The notes: a model not told the origin generated them from the sequence alone. Counted from the stretch's first letter, positions 35,662 to 44,320 are shown. The stretch is 64,000 bases of DNA from Phytoactinopolyspora mesophila (GCF_010122465.1 NZ_WLZY01000004.1:124001-188000), one strand, 5' to 3'. Numbers and translations: made by a program.

Positions 35662-36252
35662 TCAGGCGAGGGTGGAGCGAGCCATCGTGAGGCCCGTGGG
35701 AGACTCGTGGAGCACGTGGAAGCCGAGGTGCCGGTAGAAGCCGATCGCGTTGGTGTTGGTGGCGCCGACGCCGAGGTGGACGCCGGGCGAGCCGGCCGCG
35801 TGCAAGGCGTCCAGCAGTCGCTTCATGAGTACCCGGCCCATCCCCTGGCCCTGGGTGCGGGGTAGCAGGTCGATGTGCAGGTGTGACGGATACTCGGCGG
35901 CGACGTCGGCCGCCGCCGTATGCGGATGGTGGATCAGATGGACGAACCGCGATTCGGTGGCCTCTGCGGAAAACGAGCCGAGCGGATACCTGCTGCGCAA
36001 ATTGGGCCACCATCGCGATTCACAGACCTTCTCGAAGGCCCGGGTGTCCTTGGCGCCCAGCACGTAACCGGCGACGCCGTCGTCGTCCTCGACGACGAAT
36101 GCCACGTCTGCTTCGAACTCGATATACGGCCCCACGTAGATTTCGCCGAGGATGCGCCGGTCGGTGAACGCGTCTTCGCCACCGGGCCCGGTCTTCAGGC
36201 AGATCTCATAAAGAGCGTCGTCATCACCGGGTTGGTACGGGCGCACGTTCAT
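35662..36252 (-). CDS. GNAT family N-acetyltransferase
   Basis: This 196-residue protein has a GNAT fold. The N-terminal VRPYQPGDDDALYEICLKTG strand-helix, a central FVVEDDDGVAGYVLGAKD, the acetyl-CoA pyrophosphate loop (RTQGQGMGRVLMKRLLDAL, Q/RxxGxG/A motif) and the closing TNTNAIGFYRHLGFHVLHE are all visible. The HLHIDLLPRTQGQG stretch resembles acetyltransferase-like domains attached to O-GlcNAcases. The substrate is unknown. It is transcribed away from the LacI-controlled promoter region. Confidence 0.88.
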   Translation of the reverse strand: MNVRPYQPGDDDALYEICLKTGPGGEDAFTDRRILGEIYVGPYIEFEADVAFVVEDDDGVAGYVLGAKDTRAFEKVCESRWWPNLRSRYPLGSFSAEATESRFVHLIHHPHTAAADVAAEYPSHLHIDLLPRTQGQGMGRVLMKRLLDALHAAGSPGVHLGVGATNTNAIGFYRHLGFHVLHESPTGLTMARSTLA

Positions 36253-36306
36253 GTCACCTGAAACTATCGGCCGGGTTGTCTTCCGCGCAAAGTCCGATGA
36301 CGCGGC

Positions 36307-37308
36307 CTACCGGCCGCGCTCACGCTGCACGAGTGCGTTGAGGAGCCCGGCCGCGGTCGCGGCGTCGTCGACGACCACGACCAGCCGGCGCCCGCTGACC
36401 CGCTCGAGCACGATGGCCTCGCCGCCGCGCATCACGAATCCGCTGGCGCCCCGGTATGGGCCGAACGCGGCGATCCGGAAGCCGTACCCGCCGAAGTGCC
36501 GGATCGGGTTCACTGTGGCGGTTTTGGCATGGTCGATCTCATCGAGAGCGGTATTGAACTTCGGCCATCCCACCGCGCTGGTGATGGTCAGGCCGCGCTG
36601 ATCGATGGTGACCCGGATCGAGAGCATTAATGCGACCAGCGCGAAGAGCAGAACAGTGAGGATCAGCACAAGCCACAGGCCGGTCGCCGCGGTCACCACG
36701 CCGGTGAACCCCGCGACGAGGGCGAGGAGCATCACGACGTTGCTCCCAGCTGCCACTGACTGAGTCCACGTGACCAGTTCCGATGAGCCGAGTGACAGCG
36801 CGGGTGCGTCTTCCGGTAGGTCGTCCACGGGCCGGCCCCAGCGCGGAATGATCGCCACGGCGACCACGGCGATCCCAACTCCGGCGGCTATCCCGCCGAC
36901 TATGGCGCCGGCATCGAGGCTGGCCTCCGCGGCGGCGGTCAGGCCACGCTGTCCGGCGATCAGCACGACCATCATCACGGTGACGAACGCGGCTGTGCCG
37001 GACGTGGTGCCGGCGATGACTCGGGCGAGCGAGGCATCCATCTGCCCGGCCATGGTCACCGCCGCACCGACCACCGCGAACAAGGCGCAGAAGCCGGCGA
37101 TCAGAAGGGCGGTCTCGGTGACTCCGGCGAAGCCGTCGGCGTCGCCGCGGACGGCCCAGTGGATGGCGATCTCGGCGGGCAAGTCGTCGCGCCAGCTCAT
37201 CACGAGAATCGCGCCGACGATACCGACACTCAGCGGCAGAGCGGCTGTGGCCAGCAGGATTCGCGCTGTGGGCCGTGGTCGTTCACCCGCGTGGCGCGTG
37301 TCGATCAT
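36307..37308 (-). CDS. DUF1648 multi-pass membrane protein
   Basis: This 333-residue protein has a DUF1648-like N-terminus (ILVMSWRDDLPAEIAIHWAVRGDADGFAG) and about six membrane helices. A soluble C-terminal region (about 230-325) with RVTIDQRGLTITSAVGWP and VLERVSGRRLVVVVDDAATAAGLLNAL follows. It lies 31 bp downstream of a short GntR regulator on the same strand, the usual pairing in Gram-positive bacteria, so the regulator probably controls it. The function is unknown. Confidence 0.85.
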   Translation of the reverse strand: MIDTRHAGERPRPTARILLATAALPLSVGIVGAILVMSWRDDLPAEIAIHWAVRGDADGFAGVTETALLIAGFCALFAVVGAAVTMAGQMDASLARVIAGTTSGTAAFVTVMMVVLIAGQRGLTAAAEASLDAGAIVGGIAAGVGIAVVAVAIIPRWGRPVDDLPEDAPALSLGSSELVTWTQSVAAGSNVVMLLALVAGFTGVVTAATGLWLVLILTVLLFALVALMLSIRVTIDQRGLTITSAVGWPKFNTALDEIDHAKTATVNPIRHFGGYGFRIAAFGPYRGASGFVMRGGEAIVLERVSGRRLVVVVDDAATAAGLLNALVQRERGR

Positions 37309-37339
37309 GGTGTCTCCTATGTGGTTCTGGTGTGGCTTG

Positions 37340-37708
37340 TCACGCCGGCGGTTGTTCCGGGTATTCGGCTGTGATCAGTTCGATCAGTTCGTCACGGGTG
37401 AGCCCGAATCGCCGCGCCTGGCTCACCAGCTCGGCGACGGCCTCGCGCAAGCTGGCGAGGCCTTCGCTCGCCTGCTCGGTCAGCACGGCGCCGCGACCGC
37501 GCCGGAGCTCTATCAGCCCTTCGTCCCGCAACTGCTGATAGCCCCGGAGTGCGGTGTGCATATTCACGCCGAGTGACTCCGCAAGTTCGCGGGCGCCGGG
37601 CAGCCTCTCGCCGGGACGGAGCTCGCCCCGGGCTGCCGCGCCGCGCACGGCAGCGGCAAGCTGCGCGAACAACGGCACGGGCGAACTCGGGTCTAGGCGG
37701 ATGAGCAT
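37340..37708 (-). CDS. GntR family regulator, YtrA-type
   Basis: This short regulator (122 residues) has only the winged-helix domain (residues ~10-75: PLFAQLAAAVRGAAARGELRPGERLPGARELAESLGVNMHTALRGYQQLRDEGLIELRRGRGAVL) plus a 45-residue helical dimerisation tail, the build of YtrA-subfamily repressors. These commonly control linked membrane or transporter genes, here the DUF1648 protein. A palindrome TTGTTCTA-N7-TAGAACAA lies 14 nt upstream of the ATG. Confidence 0.92.
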   Translation of the reverse strand: MLIRLDPSSPVPLFAQLAAAVRGAAARGELRPGERLPGARELAESLGVNMHTALRGYQQLRDEGLIELRRGRGAVLTEQASEGLASLREAVAELVSQARRFGLTRDELIELITAEYPEQPPA

Positions 37709-37721
37709 GCAACTTAGTCTA

Positions 37722-37744
37722 TTGTTCTAGCGTTAATAGAACAA
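37722..37744. promoter_or_regulatory. Operator of the YtrA-type regulator
   Basis: TTGTTCTA (37722-37729) and TAGAACAA (37737-37744) are exact complements around a 7-bp AT-rich centre, within AACTT/AAGTT outer arms. The site begins 14 nt upstream of the GntR ATG, a typical place for autorepression. Confidence 0.75.
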
Positions 37745-37823
37745 GTTGAGTGCCTGGTCCGACCGTTGACGGAGATGCCATCCCAGCGGAATCCGGCGAC
37801 CGTCCCTGCGGTACCGTCGCCGC

Positions 37824-39923
37824 ATGGCTGATCGTGAACGCCCGTCCCCGCCGGTGGCCAAACGGGTGCCGCACACACGCACGTTCCACGGCGACACCGT
37901 CGACGACGAGTACGCGTGGCTGATCGATCGAGACGATCCCGACACACTCGCCTATCTCGAGGCGGAGAACGCATATACCGAGGCGCAGACCGTTCACACG
38001 AAGGCCCTGCAGGAAGAGATCTTCGAAGAGATCAAAGCGCGCACTTTGGAGACGGACCTGTCAGTGCCGGTGCGCCGCGGGGAGTGGTGGTACTACATAC
38101 GCACCGTCGAAGGACAGCAGTACCCGATCCATTGCCGTTCTCGCACCGAGCCCAAACTGCCGGACGACCCCACCGAGCCGATCACGCCCCCGGCTGACGA
38201 GCAGGTGATGCTCGATCAGAACGAACTCGCGGGCACATCCCCGTATTTCGCACTGGGTGCCTTCGACATCAGTCCGGACGGGCGGTTGCTGATCTTTTCC
38301 ACCGATTACGACGGCAGCGAGAAGTACACGTTGAAGGTGAAGGACCTGAACAGTGGTGCGGTCCTTTCCGACGAGGTACCCAATACCTACTACAGCACGG
38401 CGTGGTCGGCGGACGGCTCGACGCTGTTCTACACCACGGTCGACGACGCGATGCGCCCGTATCGAGTGTGGCGGCATCGGCTCGGAACGGACGCCTCGAC
38501 CGACGAGATCGTGCACCAAGAGGATGACGAGCGTTTCTTCGCCGGAGTGGGGCTGACGCGAAGCGACAGCTACATCGTCATCGCGGTGGACAGCCAGGTG
38601 ACCAGCGAGATCAGGGTGCTCGATGCCACTGATCCCATGGGCGAGTTCAGTGTCGTCGAGCCGCGGCGTCAAGGTGTCGAGTACTCGATCGACCACGCCG
38701 GCGAGCACTTCTTCATCGTGCACAACGACGGCGCCGCCGACTTCGAACTGGCGAAGGCGCCGGTCACCTCACCCGGGCGAGCGAACTGGCAGCCGGTCTT
38801 GCCCTCCGACGCCGACACCCGCATCGTCGGCGTGGATTGCTTCGCGGGCCACGTGGTTGTCTCCCTGCGACGCGGCGGTAGCACGGCACTTCACGTCATC
38901 CCGCTTCTCGGTGGCGAGCCGGAGCCGGGCACCGACATCGAGTTCCCGGAGGAAGTCAGGACCGTCCGTCCGGGCAGCAACCCGGAGTTCCGTACATCGA
39001 CGTTCCGCCTCGGTTACACCTCGCTGGGCACGCCCAGTTCAGTGATTGACTATGACGTCAACACCGGTGAGATGCAGGTACGTAAGCGCCAGCCGGTCCT
39101 GGGCGACTTCGACGCGGACCAGTACGAGACATTCCGTGAATGGGCGACGGCGGCGGACGGCGCCCGCATACCGATCTCGGTGGTGCGGCGGCGCGACACG
39201 CCCGGCGACGGTTCCGCGCCGTGTGTGCTCTATGGTTACGGGTCCTACGAGTCCTCGATGGACCCATGGTTCTCGATTCCCCGGCTCTCGCTGCTCGACC
39301 GAGGGTTCGTCTTCGCCGTGGCGCACGTGCGTGGTGGCGGCGAGATGGGACGTTCTTGGTACGAGAACGGCAAACTACTGGCAAAGCGAAACACTTTTAC
39401 CGACTTCATCGCCTGCGCTGAGCGGCTGGTGGAAGCGGGCTGGACGGCACCGGACCGGCTGATCGGCCGAGGCGGGAGTGCGGGTGGCCTGCTGATCGGC
39501 GCGGTGGCCAACATGGCGCCCTCCGCGTTTGCCGGACTGGTGGCTGAGGTGGCGTTCGTGGACCCGTTGAACACCATCCTCGATCCGACCCTCCCGCTCA
39601 CGGTGATCGAGTGGGAGGAATGGGGTAACCCGATTGAGTCGGCCGAGGTCTACGAGTACATGAAGTCCTACTCGCCGTATGAGAACGTGGAAGCCAAGGA
39701 GTATCCGGCGATCCTGGCCACGGCGGGCCTCAACGACCCCCGCGTGGGGTACCACGAACCTGCCAAGTGGGTGGCTCGGCTGCGCGCCACCGCCACTGGC
39801 ACCGCACCCATTCTCCTGAAGACGGAGATGGGTGCCGGCCACGGTGGGCTCTCTGGGAGGTACGACGCCTGGCGTGACGAGGCGTTCACGCTCACATTTG
39901 TCCTCAACACGGCGACTCGATGA
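37824..39923 (+). CDS. ptrB: S9 family peptidase, oligopeptidase B type
   Basis: This 699-residue protein has an N-terminal beta-propeller (about residues 70-415) and a C-terminal alpha/beta hydrolase domain. The catalytic Ser is in RGGSAGGLL, Asp in GLNDPRVGY, His in GAGHGGLSGR; the S9A hallmark VRGGGEMGRSWYE precedes them. Glu residues in VIEWEEWGNP are those that give oligopeptidase B its preference for Arg/Lys. It cleaves short peptides in the cytoplasm. A TACCGT -10-like hexamer (37812-37817) lies 6 nt before the ATG, suggesting leaderless expression. Confidence 0.93.
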   Translation: MADRERPSPPVAKRVPHTRTFHGDTVDDEYAWLIDRDDPDTLAYLEAENAYTEAQTVHTKALQEEIFEEIKARTLETDLSVPVRRGEWWYYIRTVEGQQYPIHCRSRTEPKLPDDPTEPITPPADEQVMLDQNELAGTSPYFALGAFDISPDGRLLIFSTDYDGSEKYTLKVKDLNSGAVLSDEVPNTYYSTAWSADGSTLFYTTVDDAMRPYRVWRHRLGTDASTDEIVHQEDDERFFAGVGLTRSDSYIVIAVDSQVTSEIRVLDATDPMGEFSVVEPRRQGVEYSIDHAGEHFFIVHNDGAADFELAKAPVTSPGRANWQPVLPSDADTRIVGVDCFAGHVVVSLRRGGSTALHVIPLLGGEPEPGTDIEFPEEVRTVRPGSNPEFRTSTFRLGYTSLGTPSSVIDYDVNTGEMQVRKRQPVLGDFDADQYETFREWATAADGARIPISVVRRRDTPGDGSAPCVLYGYGSYESSMDPWFSIPRLSLLDRGFVFAVAHVRGGGEMGRSWYENGKLLAKRNTFTDFIACAERLVEAGWTAPDRLIGRGGSAGGLLIGAVANMAPSAFAGLVAEVAFVDPLNTILDPTLPLTVIEWEEWGNPIESAEVYEYMKSYSPYENVEAKEYPAILATAGLNDPRVGYHEPAKWVARLRATATGTAPILLKTEMGAGHGGLSGRYDAWRDEAFTLTFVLNTATR

Positions 39924-40001
39924 CCTTGCACATATCCGGATTTCCGGGATGATGTACTACGCCCGCTGATGAAGCGGGCTAACTACGTCATGGGGAGCCT
40001 T

Positions 40002-40592
40002 GTGTCCAACTCATTCGATATCAAATCACTTCCGCTATACCGGCAGATCGCCCTGATCGGTGGCTTTCTGCTCTTCATCTCCCTGTTCTTCCCGTGGGTG
40101 CGGGCCAGTGCCGACATGGGCGGCGGCCTCGGCTCGGTCAGCGGCAGCGCGAGCGGGTGGGACGGGATCGGAACTCTGGTAGGACTTCTGGCCATTGTTC
40201 TGGTCGCTTGGGAAGTCATCCGTGTGCTCGGTGTCAGCAACCAGGTCAAGATCAACCCAGACATCCTGACCGCGGCTATCGCCGCGCTGGTAGCTCTGTT
40301 CGGTGTCATCCAGTTCATCAGGGCGTTGTCCCAGAGTGCTCCCATGCCGGGAATCAGCGTCGGACCGCACGTGGGGGCCTTCCTGATCCTGATCTTCAGC
40401 ATCGGCCTCGGGTATGCGGCATTCCTCGCGTTCCAGGCCGCCGGTGGTTCGGCGGCCCTGCAGGACCTGAACAAGGCCCAGGCGGCCTCGGCCGACGCTG
40501 CTCCGGCTCCGACGGACAACGACGTGCCGCCGCCGGCCGCCCCGGAAGACCCGAACGCCGACGACCAGCGGCAGGCTCCGTCTGGGAGCTAG
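40002..40592 (+). CDS. Hypothetical four-helix membrane protein
   Basis: GTG 40002 is preceded by GGGGAG at a proper distance and gives 196 residues; longer readings from 39969 run into a GCCCGC/GCGGGC hairpin (39961-39979) and are less likely. The protein has about four membrane helices (around residues 14-34, 58-77, 88-108 and 122-145), a Gly-rich loop between the first two, and an Ala/Pro/Asp-rich cytoplasmic tail. I do not recognise a family; proteins of this build are frequent next to actinomycete envelope genes. Confidence 0.7.
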   Translation: MSNSFDIKSLPLYRQIALIGGFLLFISLFFPWVRASADMGGGLGSVSGSASGWDGIGTLVGLLAIVLVAWEVIRVLGVSNQVKINPDILTAAIAALVALFGVIQFIRALSQSAPMPGISVGPHVGAFLILIFSIGLGYAAFLAFQAAGGSAALQDLNKAQAASADAAPAPTDNDVPPPAAPEDPNADDQRQAPSGS

Positions 40593-40639
40593 TGACCGGC
40601 GCCGGGGCCATATGGGCCTGGCTTAGCTGTAAAGCCGCG

Positions 40640-40728
40640 GCTCGCCGCCCTTTCGTGGCAGTTGATTGCATTGTTGGCGATGCCCTGGGTACTCGTCACA
40701 TGTGAGAACTCACGAAAGGGCGGTGAGC
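40640..40728 (+). promoter_or_regulatory. Long-range hairpin covering the ribosome binding site of the DUF1469 gene
   Basis: An 18-nt left arm (40640-40657, containing CCGCCCTTTCGTG) is complementary, with one mismatch, to 40711-40728 (containing CACGAAAGGGCGG). The right arm holds the ribosome-binding region and ends 3 nt before the GTG at 40732. In RNA this would hide the translation start. Confidence 0.6.
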
Positions 40729-40731
40729 GTT

Positions 40732-41139
40732 GTGACCGAGTCGGGTAACACTCGGCAGCGTGAGGAGTCGGCGGCGCAGCTCGTGGCCGACATGTCGGAG
40801 CAGACGTCTCGGCTGGTGCGAGACGAGATCCGGCTGGCTGTCGCGGAGCTGCGTGAGAAGCCGAAGTATGCGGGTCTCGGCCTCGGACTTTTCGGATCGG
40901 CGGGATTGTTCGCGTTTTTCGGCACGGCAGTCCTCATCACTGCGGCAATATTGGCGTTGGACCTGGCCGTCCCGGCCTGGGCCGCGGCGTTGATCGTGGC
41001 GGCGGTGCTGTTCGTCCTCGCCCTGATCGCGGCGTTGGTCGGCAAGCGAGAGATACAGCAGGCCAAGCCGATGCCGGAGCGAGCGGCGGAGAATGTCCGC
41101 CGTGATATCGAAGAGATCACCGGACGGGGGACGTCGTGA
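40732..41139 (+). CDS. Phage holin family protein (DUF1469 type)
   Basis: This 135-residue protein has an amphipathic helical N-terminus (ESAAQLVADMSEQTSRLVRDEIRLAVAELREKPK), two adjacent membrane helices (about residues 50-75 and 80-105) and a helical cytoplasmic tail. That is the layout of the DUF1469/PF07332 family. Despite the database name these chromosomal proteins are not proven holins. GTG 40732 follows GGTGAG by 4 nt; GTG 40723 is an alternative. It overlaps the DUF3618 gene (TGATG), and the pair is commonly found together. Confidence 0.85.
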   Translation: MTESGNTRQREESAAQLVADMSEQTSRLVRDEIRLAVAELREKPKYAGLGLGLFGSAGLFAFFGTAVLITAAILALDLAVPAWAAALIVAAVLFVLALIAALVGKREIQQAKPMPERAAENVRRDIEEITGRGTS

Positions 41140-41354
41140 TGGGCAAGACGAATCTAGCGCCCGAACCATCGTCGGATGCCAGCATCGATGAGCTGGAGCG
41201 GGATATCGAGCGCACCCGCGAGGAACTAGGCCAGACCGTAGAAGAGCTGGCCGGCCGGGCCGCCGCGACGGTCAAGCCGGTGGGATACGCCGTGGTCGGG
41301 CTGGCGGCGGCAACCGTGATCGTGTGTGTCATCGCCTGGCGTCGTCGCCGGTAG
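41139..41354 (+). CDS. DUF3618 protein
   Basis: This 71-residue protein has the DUF3618 core (SIDELERDIERTREELGQTVEELAGRA) followed by a single membrane helix (about residues 48-66) and a Trp-Arg-Arg-Arg end. The start overlaps the stop of the DUF1469 gene, so it is translationally coupled. Such pairs form small membrane-associated cassettes of unknown role in actinomycetes. Confidence 0.88.
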   Translation: MGKTNLAPEPSSDASIDELERDIERTREELGQTVEELAGRAAATVKPVGYAVVGLAAATVIVCVIAWRRRR

Positions 41355-41364
41355 GAGGCGGGTC

Positions 41365-42489
41365 ATGGCTGAAGAGACGCCGGCGAAGAAGGCCGGGCCG
41401 ACGGACACCGAGGCACCGCCGGAGTCCACTCCTGAACCTCCGAGTGAGCCGGCTGCCGAGGATCAAGGGGAGAATCTGGAACCGCCGAGTGAGCCGGCCA
41501 CCGAGAAGCAAGGACCGGATCTGCCGCGCGGTTTCGTCCTCAAACGAGTGGTACGTGGATTCTCCGCCCACAAAGGCACCGACCTGGCGGCGGCGTTGAC
41601 CTACTATGCCGTGCTGGCGGTCTTTCCGGCGACCATTGCCCTCGCGTCGGTACCGGCGCTGGTGGGTCAGGAAGCCGACCCCACAGCGGCGATCCTTGAC
41701 GTAGTGGACGACGTCGCGCCGGCGCTCGTGGAGGACCTGCGTGGTCCCATCGAACAGTTGGCCCAAGTTCCCGCCGCCGGACTGGGTCTGCTGATCGGGC
41801 TGCTCGGTGCCCTGTGGGTGGCATCGGGCTATGTGGGTGCCTTCGGGCGGTCCCTGAACCAGATCTACGGGGTAGAGGAAGGACGTCCGTTCTGGAAGCT
41901 TCGCCCGGCCATGCTGCTGGTCACGCTCGCTACCGTGGTCTTGGTCGCGCTGGCGGTCGTCCTGCTGGTGATGACCGGTCCACTAGCGCGTGCGGTCGGG
42001 GACGCGATCGGGCTGGGTGACGTTGCGGTGACGGTGTGGGACATCGCGAAGTGGCCGGTGCTGATCGTCGTGGTCCTGATGGTCATCGCGCTGCTGTATT
42101 GGGCGACACCGAATGTGCGGCACCCGAAGTTCCGCCTGATCAGCGCGGGCGCACTCTTGGCGCTTGTCGTGTGGGCCGTCGCGTCGGCCGGCTTCGGCTT
42201 CTACGTGGCCAATTTCGCCGACTATGACCGAACCTACGGCTCCTTGGCGGGCGTCGTCGTGTTCTTGCTGTGGTTGTGGATCACCAATATCGCGCTGCTG
42301 TTCGGTGCGGCGTTCGATATGGAACGGGAGCGGGTCCGTGAGCTGCGGGCCGGAATCCCGGCCGAAGAGCGGCTTCAGCTGCCGCCTCGGGACACCCGTA
42401 AGAGCGACAAAACGGCGGCAAAGGCGGCTCAGGATGCGCAGTCTGCGCGAGAGTTCCGCGAGCACCAGGGGCGGCGCGACGCCGACTGA
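41365..42489 (+). CDS. YihY/virulence factor BrkB family membrane protein
   Basis: The ATG at 41365 follows TAGGAGG and opens a 374-residue protein. An acidic Pro/Glu-rich N-terminus with repeated PPSEPA units (about residues 1-50) precedes the conserved YihY opening (RGFSAHKGTDLAAALTYYAVLAVFPATIALAS). Then come six membrane helices and a charged C-terminal tail. Members are inner-membrane proteins, proposed as transporters; the E. coli YihY protein is not an RNase despite old annotation. It is the third gene of the DUF1469-DUF3618 cassette. Confidence 0.9.
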   Translation: MAEETPAKKAGPTDTEAPPESTPEPPSEPAAEDQGENLEPPSEPATEKQGPDLPRGFVLKRVVRGFSAHKGTDLAAALTYYAVLAVFPATIALASVPALVGQEADPTAAILDVVDDVAPALVEDLRGPIEQLAQVPAAGLGLLIGLLGALWVASGYVGAFGRSLNQIYGVEEGRPFWKLRPAMLLVTLATVVLVALAVVLLVMTGPLARAVGDAIGLGDVAVTVWDIAKWPVLIVVVLMVIALLYWATPNVRHPKFRLISAGALLALVVWAVASAGFGFYVANFADYDRTYGSLAGVVVFLLWLWITNIALLFGAAFDMERERVRELRAGIPAEERLQLPPRDTRKSDKTAAKAAQDAQSAREFREHQGRRDAD

Positions 42490-42503
42490 CTGGTTGGCGG
42501 GCA

Positions 42504-42743
42504 TCAGCAGACGCTGGCCCGGCGGGCGATCGCGCGGGAGTGCAGTCTCCGGGCCAGCCCGCCGGTCCAGCCCGAGACACTGGCCAGGATGAGCGCGGTT
42601 CTCTCCATCAACCGGGCGCGACGCTGTGCGGCCCGCTCGGCCCGGCGCCTACGCTGTCCGGCCAATGCCGCTCGGCTCAGTGACGCGTCCCGAATGCGTT
42701 CCTTGCTCTCGTGTCTATGGAGCAGGTAATGGTCGTCGAACAT
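42504..42743 (-). CDS. Small Arg-rich hypothetical protein
   Basis: ATG 42743, with AAGGAG 7 nt upstream, starts a 79-residue protein (MFDDHYLLHRHESKERIRDAS). It has a very basic middle (GQRRRRAERAAQRRARL) and a weakly hydrophobic stretch after it. It is the last gene behind DUF4097 and the ribbon-helix-helix gene, 23 bp after DUF4097. The clear ribosome binding site and operon position support a real gene; no function can be assigned. Confidence 0.6.
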   Translation of the reverse strand: MFDDHYLLHRHESKERIRDASLSRAALAGQRRRRAERAAQRRARLMERTALILASVSGWTGGLARRLHSRAIARRASVC

Positions 42744-42766
42744 GACAGGGCTCCTTGGGTTCAAAT

Positions 42767-43630
42767 TCAGTTGCTGCGGGTGACGGTGATGGCGCCGCTG
42801 ACGGTCTTGGCCGATACGGCCACGGTGCGGTCCCCGTCGGCGGGGGCGTCGGTGGGGGCGAGGTCGGACCTGACCCGGCCGGAGACGGCGGAGCAGTCGA
42901 GTTTCGCCGCGGTGCCGGACGCCACGCCGATGGTGACGTCACCGGAGGCAGTCTTCGCCTCCAGGGTGCCCTCCACGGTGCGTTGGACCCTGACGTCGCC
43001 AGAAGCGGTCTTGGCGGTGACTCGTGCGCTCATCGAGCCGATCTCCACGTTGCCCGATGCGGTGCGAAGTTCGCTGTCGCCGGCTAGATCGGTGACGCGC
43101 ACATCACCCGAGGCGGTGTTGACGTCGACCCGGCCGGCGCAGCGCTCGACGTTCACATTGCCCGAGCCCGACGACGCGCGGACCGATGAGACGTCGTCGA
43201 CCTGGATGTCGCCACTGCCTGTCTTGGTCAAGACGTCGGTGCAGCCAATGGCGGTGATGTTCCCGGAGCCCGTATGCAACGACGTCTCTGCGAGCCCGCC
43301 GCCGGCGCGGATGTTGGCAGAACCGGTGTGGACCGTGAGCGTGCTGGCCTGCGGGACGGTGACCTGGATGTCGATGGCCGGATCGGGTAAGAGGCTGGGG
43401 CCGGTACCTTGGCGCGAAACCTCGACGCGCAGCGAGTTCCCATGCTGCTCGACGGTGGCGCGTTCGATCACCGCGAGGGCTTCGGTATCGCCGGATCTGG
43501 ACGGCCGGAGGTGCACTTCCGCTTCAGAGACGTCCGCGGCGAGGACTTCGACGTGTCCGGAGCGGGACGTGATCGAGACGTCCATCGGCGCAGGTGCAGG
43601 AAAGGTGCGGCGGTAATTGGAGGATGTCAC
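42767..43630 (-). CDS. DUF4097 beta-strand repeat protein
   Basis: This 287-residue protein is built from repeated strands of about 15-20 residues, with recurring TGSGNI, TASGDVRV, SGSGNVNV and KTASGDVTI units. They form a right-handed beta-helix typical of DUF4097 (adhesin-like) proteins. No signal peptide is present. The GTG start at 43630 has GGGAG 6 nt upstream. It follows the ribbon-helix-helix gene by 43 bp, a pairing widespread in actinomycetes, and is probably controlled by it. The function is unknown. Confidence 0.9.
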   Translation of the reverse strand: MTSSNYRRTFPAPAPMDVSITSRSGHVEVLAADVSEAEVHLRPSRSGDTEALAVIERATVEQHGNSLRVEVSRQGTGPSLLPDPAIDIQVTVPQASTLTVHTGSANIRAGGGLAETSLHTGSGNITAIGCTDVLTKTGSGDIQVDDVSSVRASSGSGNVNVERCAGRVDVNTASGDVRVTDLAGDSELRTASGNVEIGSMSARVTAKTASGDVRVQRTVEGTLEAKTASGDVTIGVASGTAAKLDCSAVSGRVRSDLAPTDAPADGDRTVAVSAKTVSGAITVTRSN

Positions 43631-43673
43631 AGGATTCTCCCTGGAGTATGCGGGTGAAGGTGAATGACGCGGG

Positions 43674-44171
43674 TCAGCGAACCCAGCCGGAGACGCGTCG
43701 TCCCAGGCTGATGTGGACCCCGGACTGCGGGCCGTCGAGCATCTGACTGATGGCCCGGACCAGCCAGGCGTTCACAGACAGGCCGTCGGCCGCGGCGGCT
43801 TCTTCGGCTCGGGTCTTGAGACTCTCCGGCAGCCGCAGCGAGATCCGCGACATGCTCTCGTCAGCCTCCGGTGGTGGCGGCGGGCTCGGAGGTTCTGGCG
43901 GCTGAGGCGGTGTGAAGCCGGCCGTCACGCGCTCGTCGCTGGCGACGAATTCCGGGTTTCCGCCCCGGAGCCGGACGTCCACCGAAACGCCGTCGAGTTG
44001 AGTGGTGATCTCCGCCGCGGCATCACCGAAGGCCTCGATCAGAGTTAGCCGCAGCGACGGTTCGACCGCGTACGAGAGCCGGTCAGCCGCCTCCCGTACG
44101 TCGTCTGCCGCGGCCTGCGCCGCAGCGGCCAGTGAGCCGCGGAGGGAATCGACGTATGGGGTGAGTTCCAT
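43674..44171 (-). CDS. HicB-like regulator with C-terminal ribbon-helix-helix domain
   Basis: This 165-residue protein has an N-terminal alpha/beta domain (residues 1-95), a Pro-rich hinge (PPQPPEPPSPPPPPE) and a C-terminal ribbon-helix-helix DNA-binding domain (about 108-148: SRISLRLPESLKTRAEEAAAADGLSVNAWLVRAISQML). Databases tend to call such proteins HicB antitoxins, but no HicA-like toxin gene is adjacent; the downstream gene is DUF4097. Upstream, seven copies of a TGGCGTCA-like octamer form a regularly spaced array, the first overlapping the start codon, which strongly suggests autoregulation. Confidence 0.87.
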   Translation of the reverse strand: MELTPYVDSLRGSLAAAAQAAADDVREAADRLSYAVEPSLRLTLIEAFGDAAAEITTQLDGVSVDVRLRGGNPEFVASDERVTAGFTPPQPPEPPSPPPPPEADESMSRISLRLPESLKTRAEEAAAADGLSVNAWLVRAISQMLDGPQSGVHISLGRRVSGWVR

Positions 44172-44320
44172 GACGCCACAATGACATCATCTTGGCGTCA
44201 TGTCAACGTCATTCGGCGTCATGGTGGCTTGAGTGTGACGCCATGATGACGTGTGGGTGGCGTCGCGGTGATTTGAGTATGGCGTCATGCTGACGTGTGA
44301 GCGGCGCCTTCTCGGCGTCA
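44171..44320. promoter_or_regulatory. Array of seven helically phased operator octamers
   Basis: TGGCGTCA or its complement, with at most one change, begins at 44171, 44193, 44214, 44236, 44258, 44280 and 44313. The intervals are 22, 21, 22, 22, 22 and 33 bp, so all sites face the same side of the helix. The 44171 and 44236 copies are inverted relative to the others. Ribbon-helix-helix proteins bind such short sites cooperatively. Confidence 0.85.

Noticed and set aside
43674-44171. HicAB toxin-antitoxin system
   Set aside because: Only a HicB-like ribbon-helix-helix protein is present. No HicA-sized double-stranded-RNA-binding-fold protein lies next to it; the partner gene is DUF4097.
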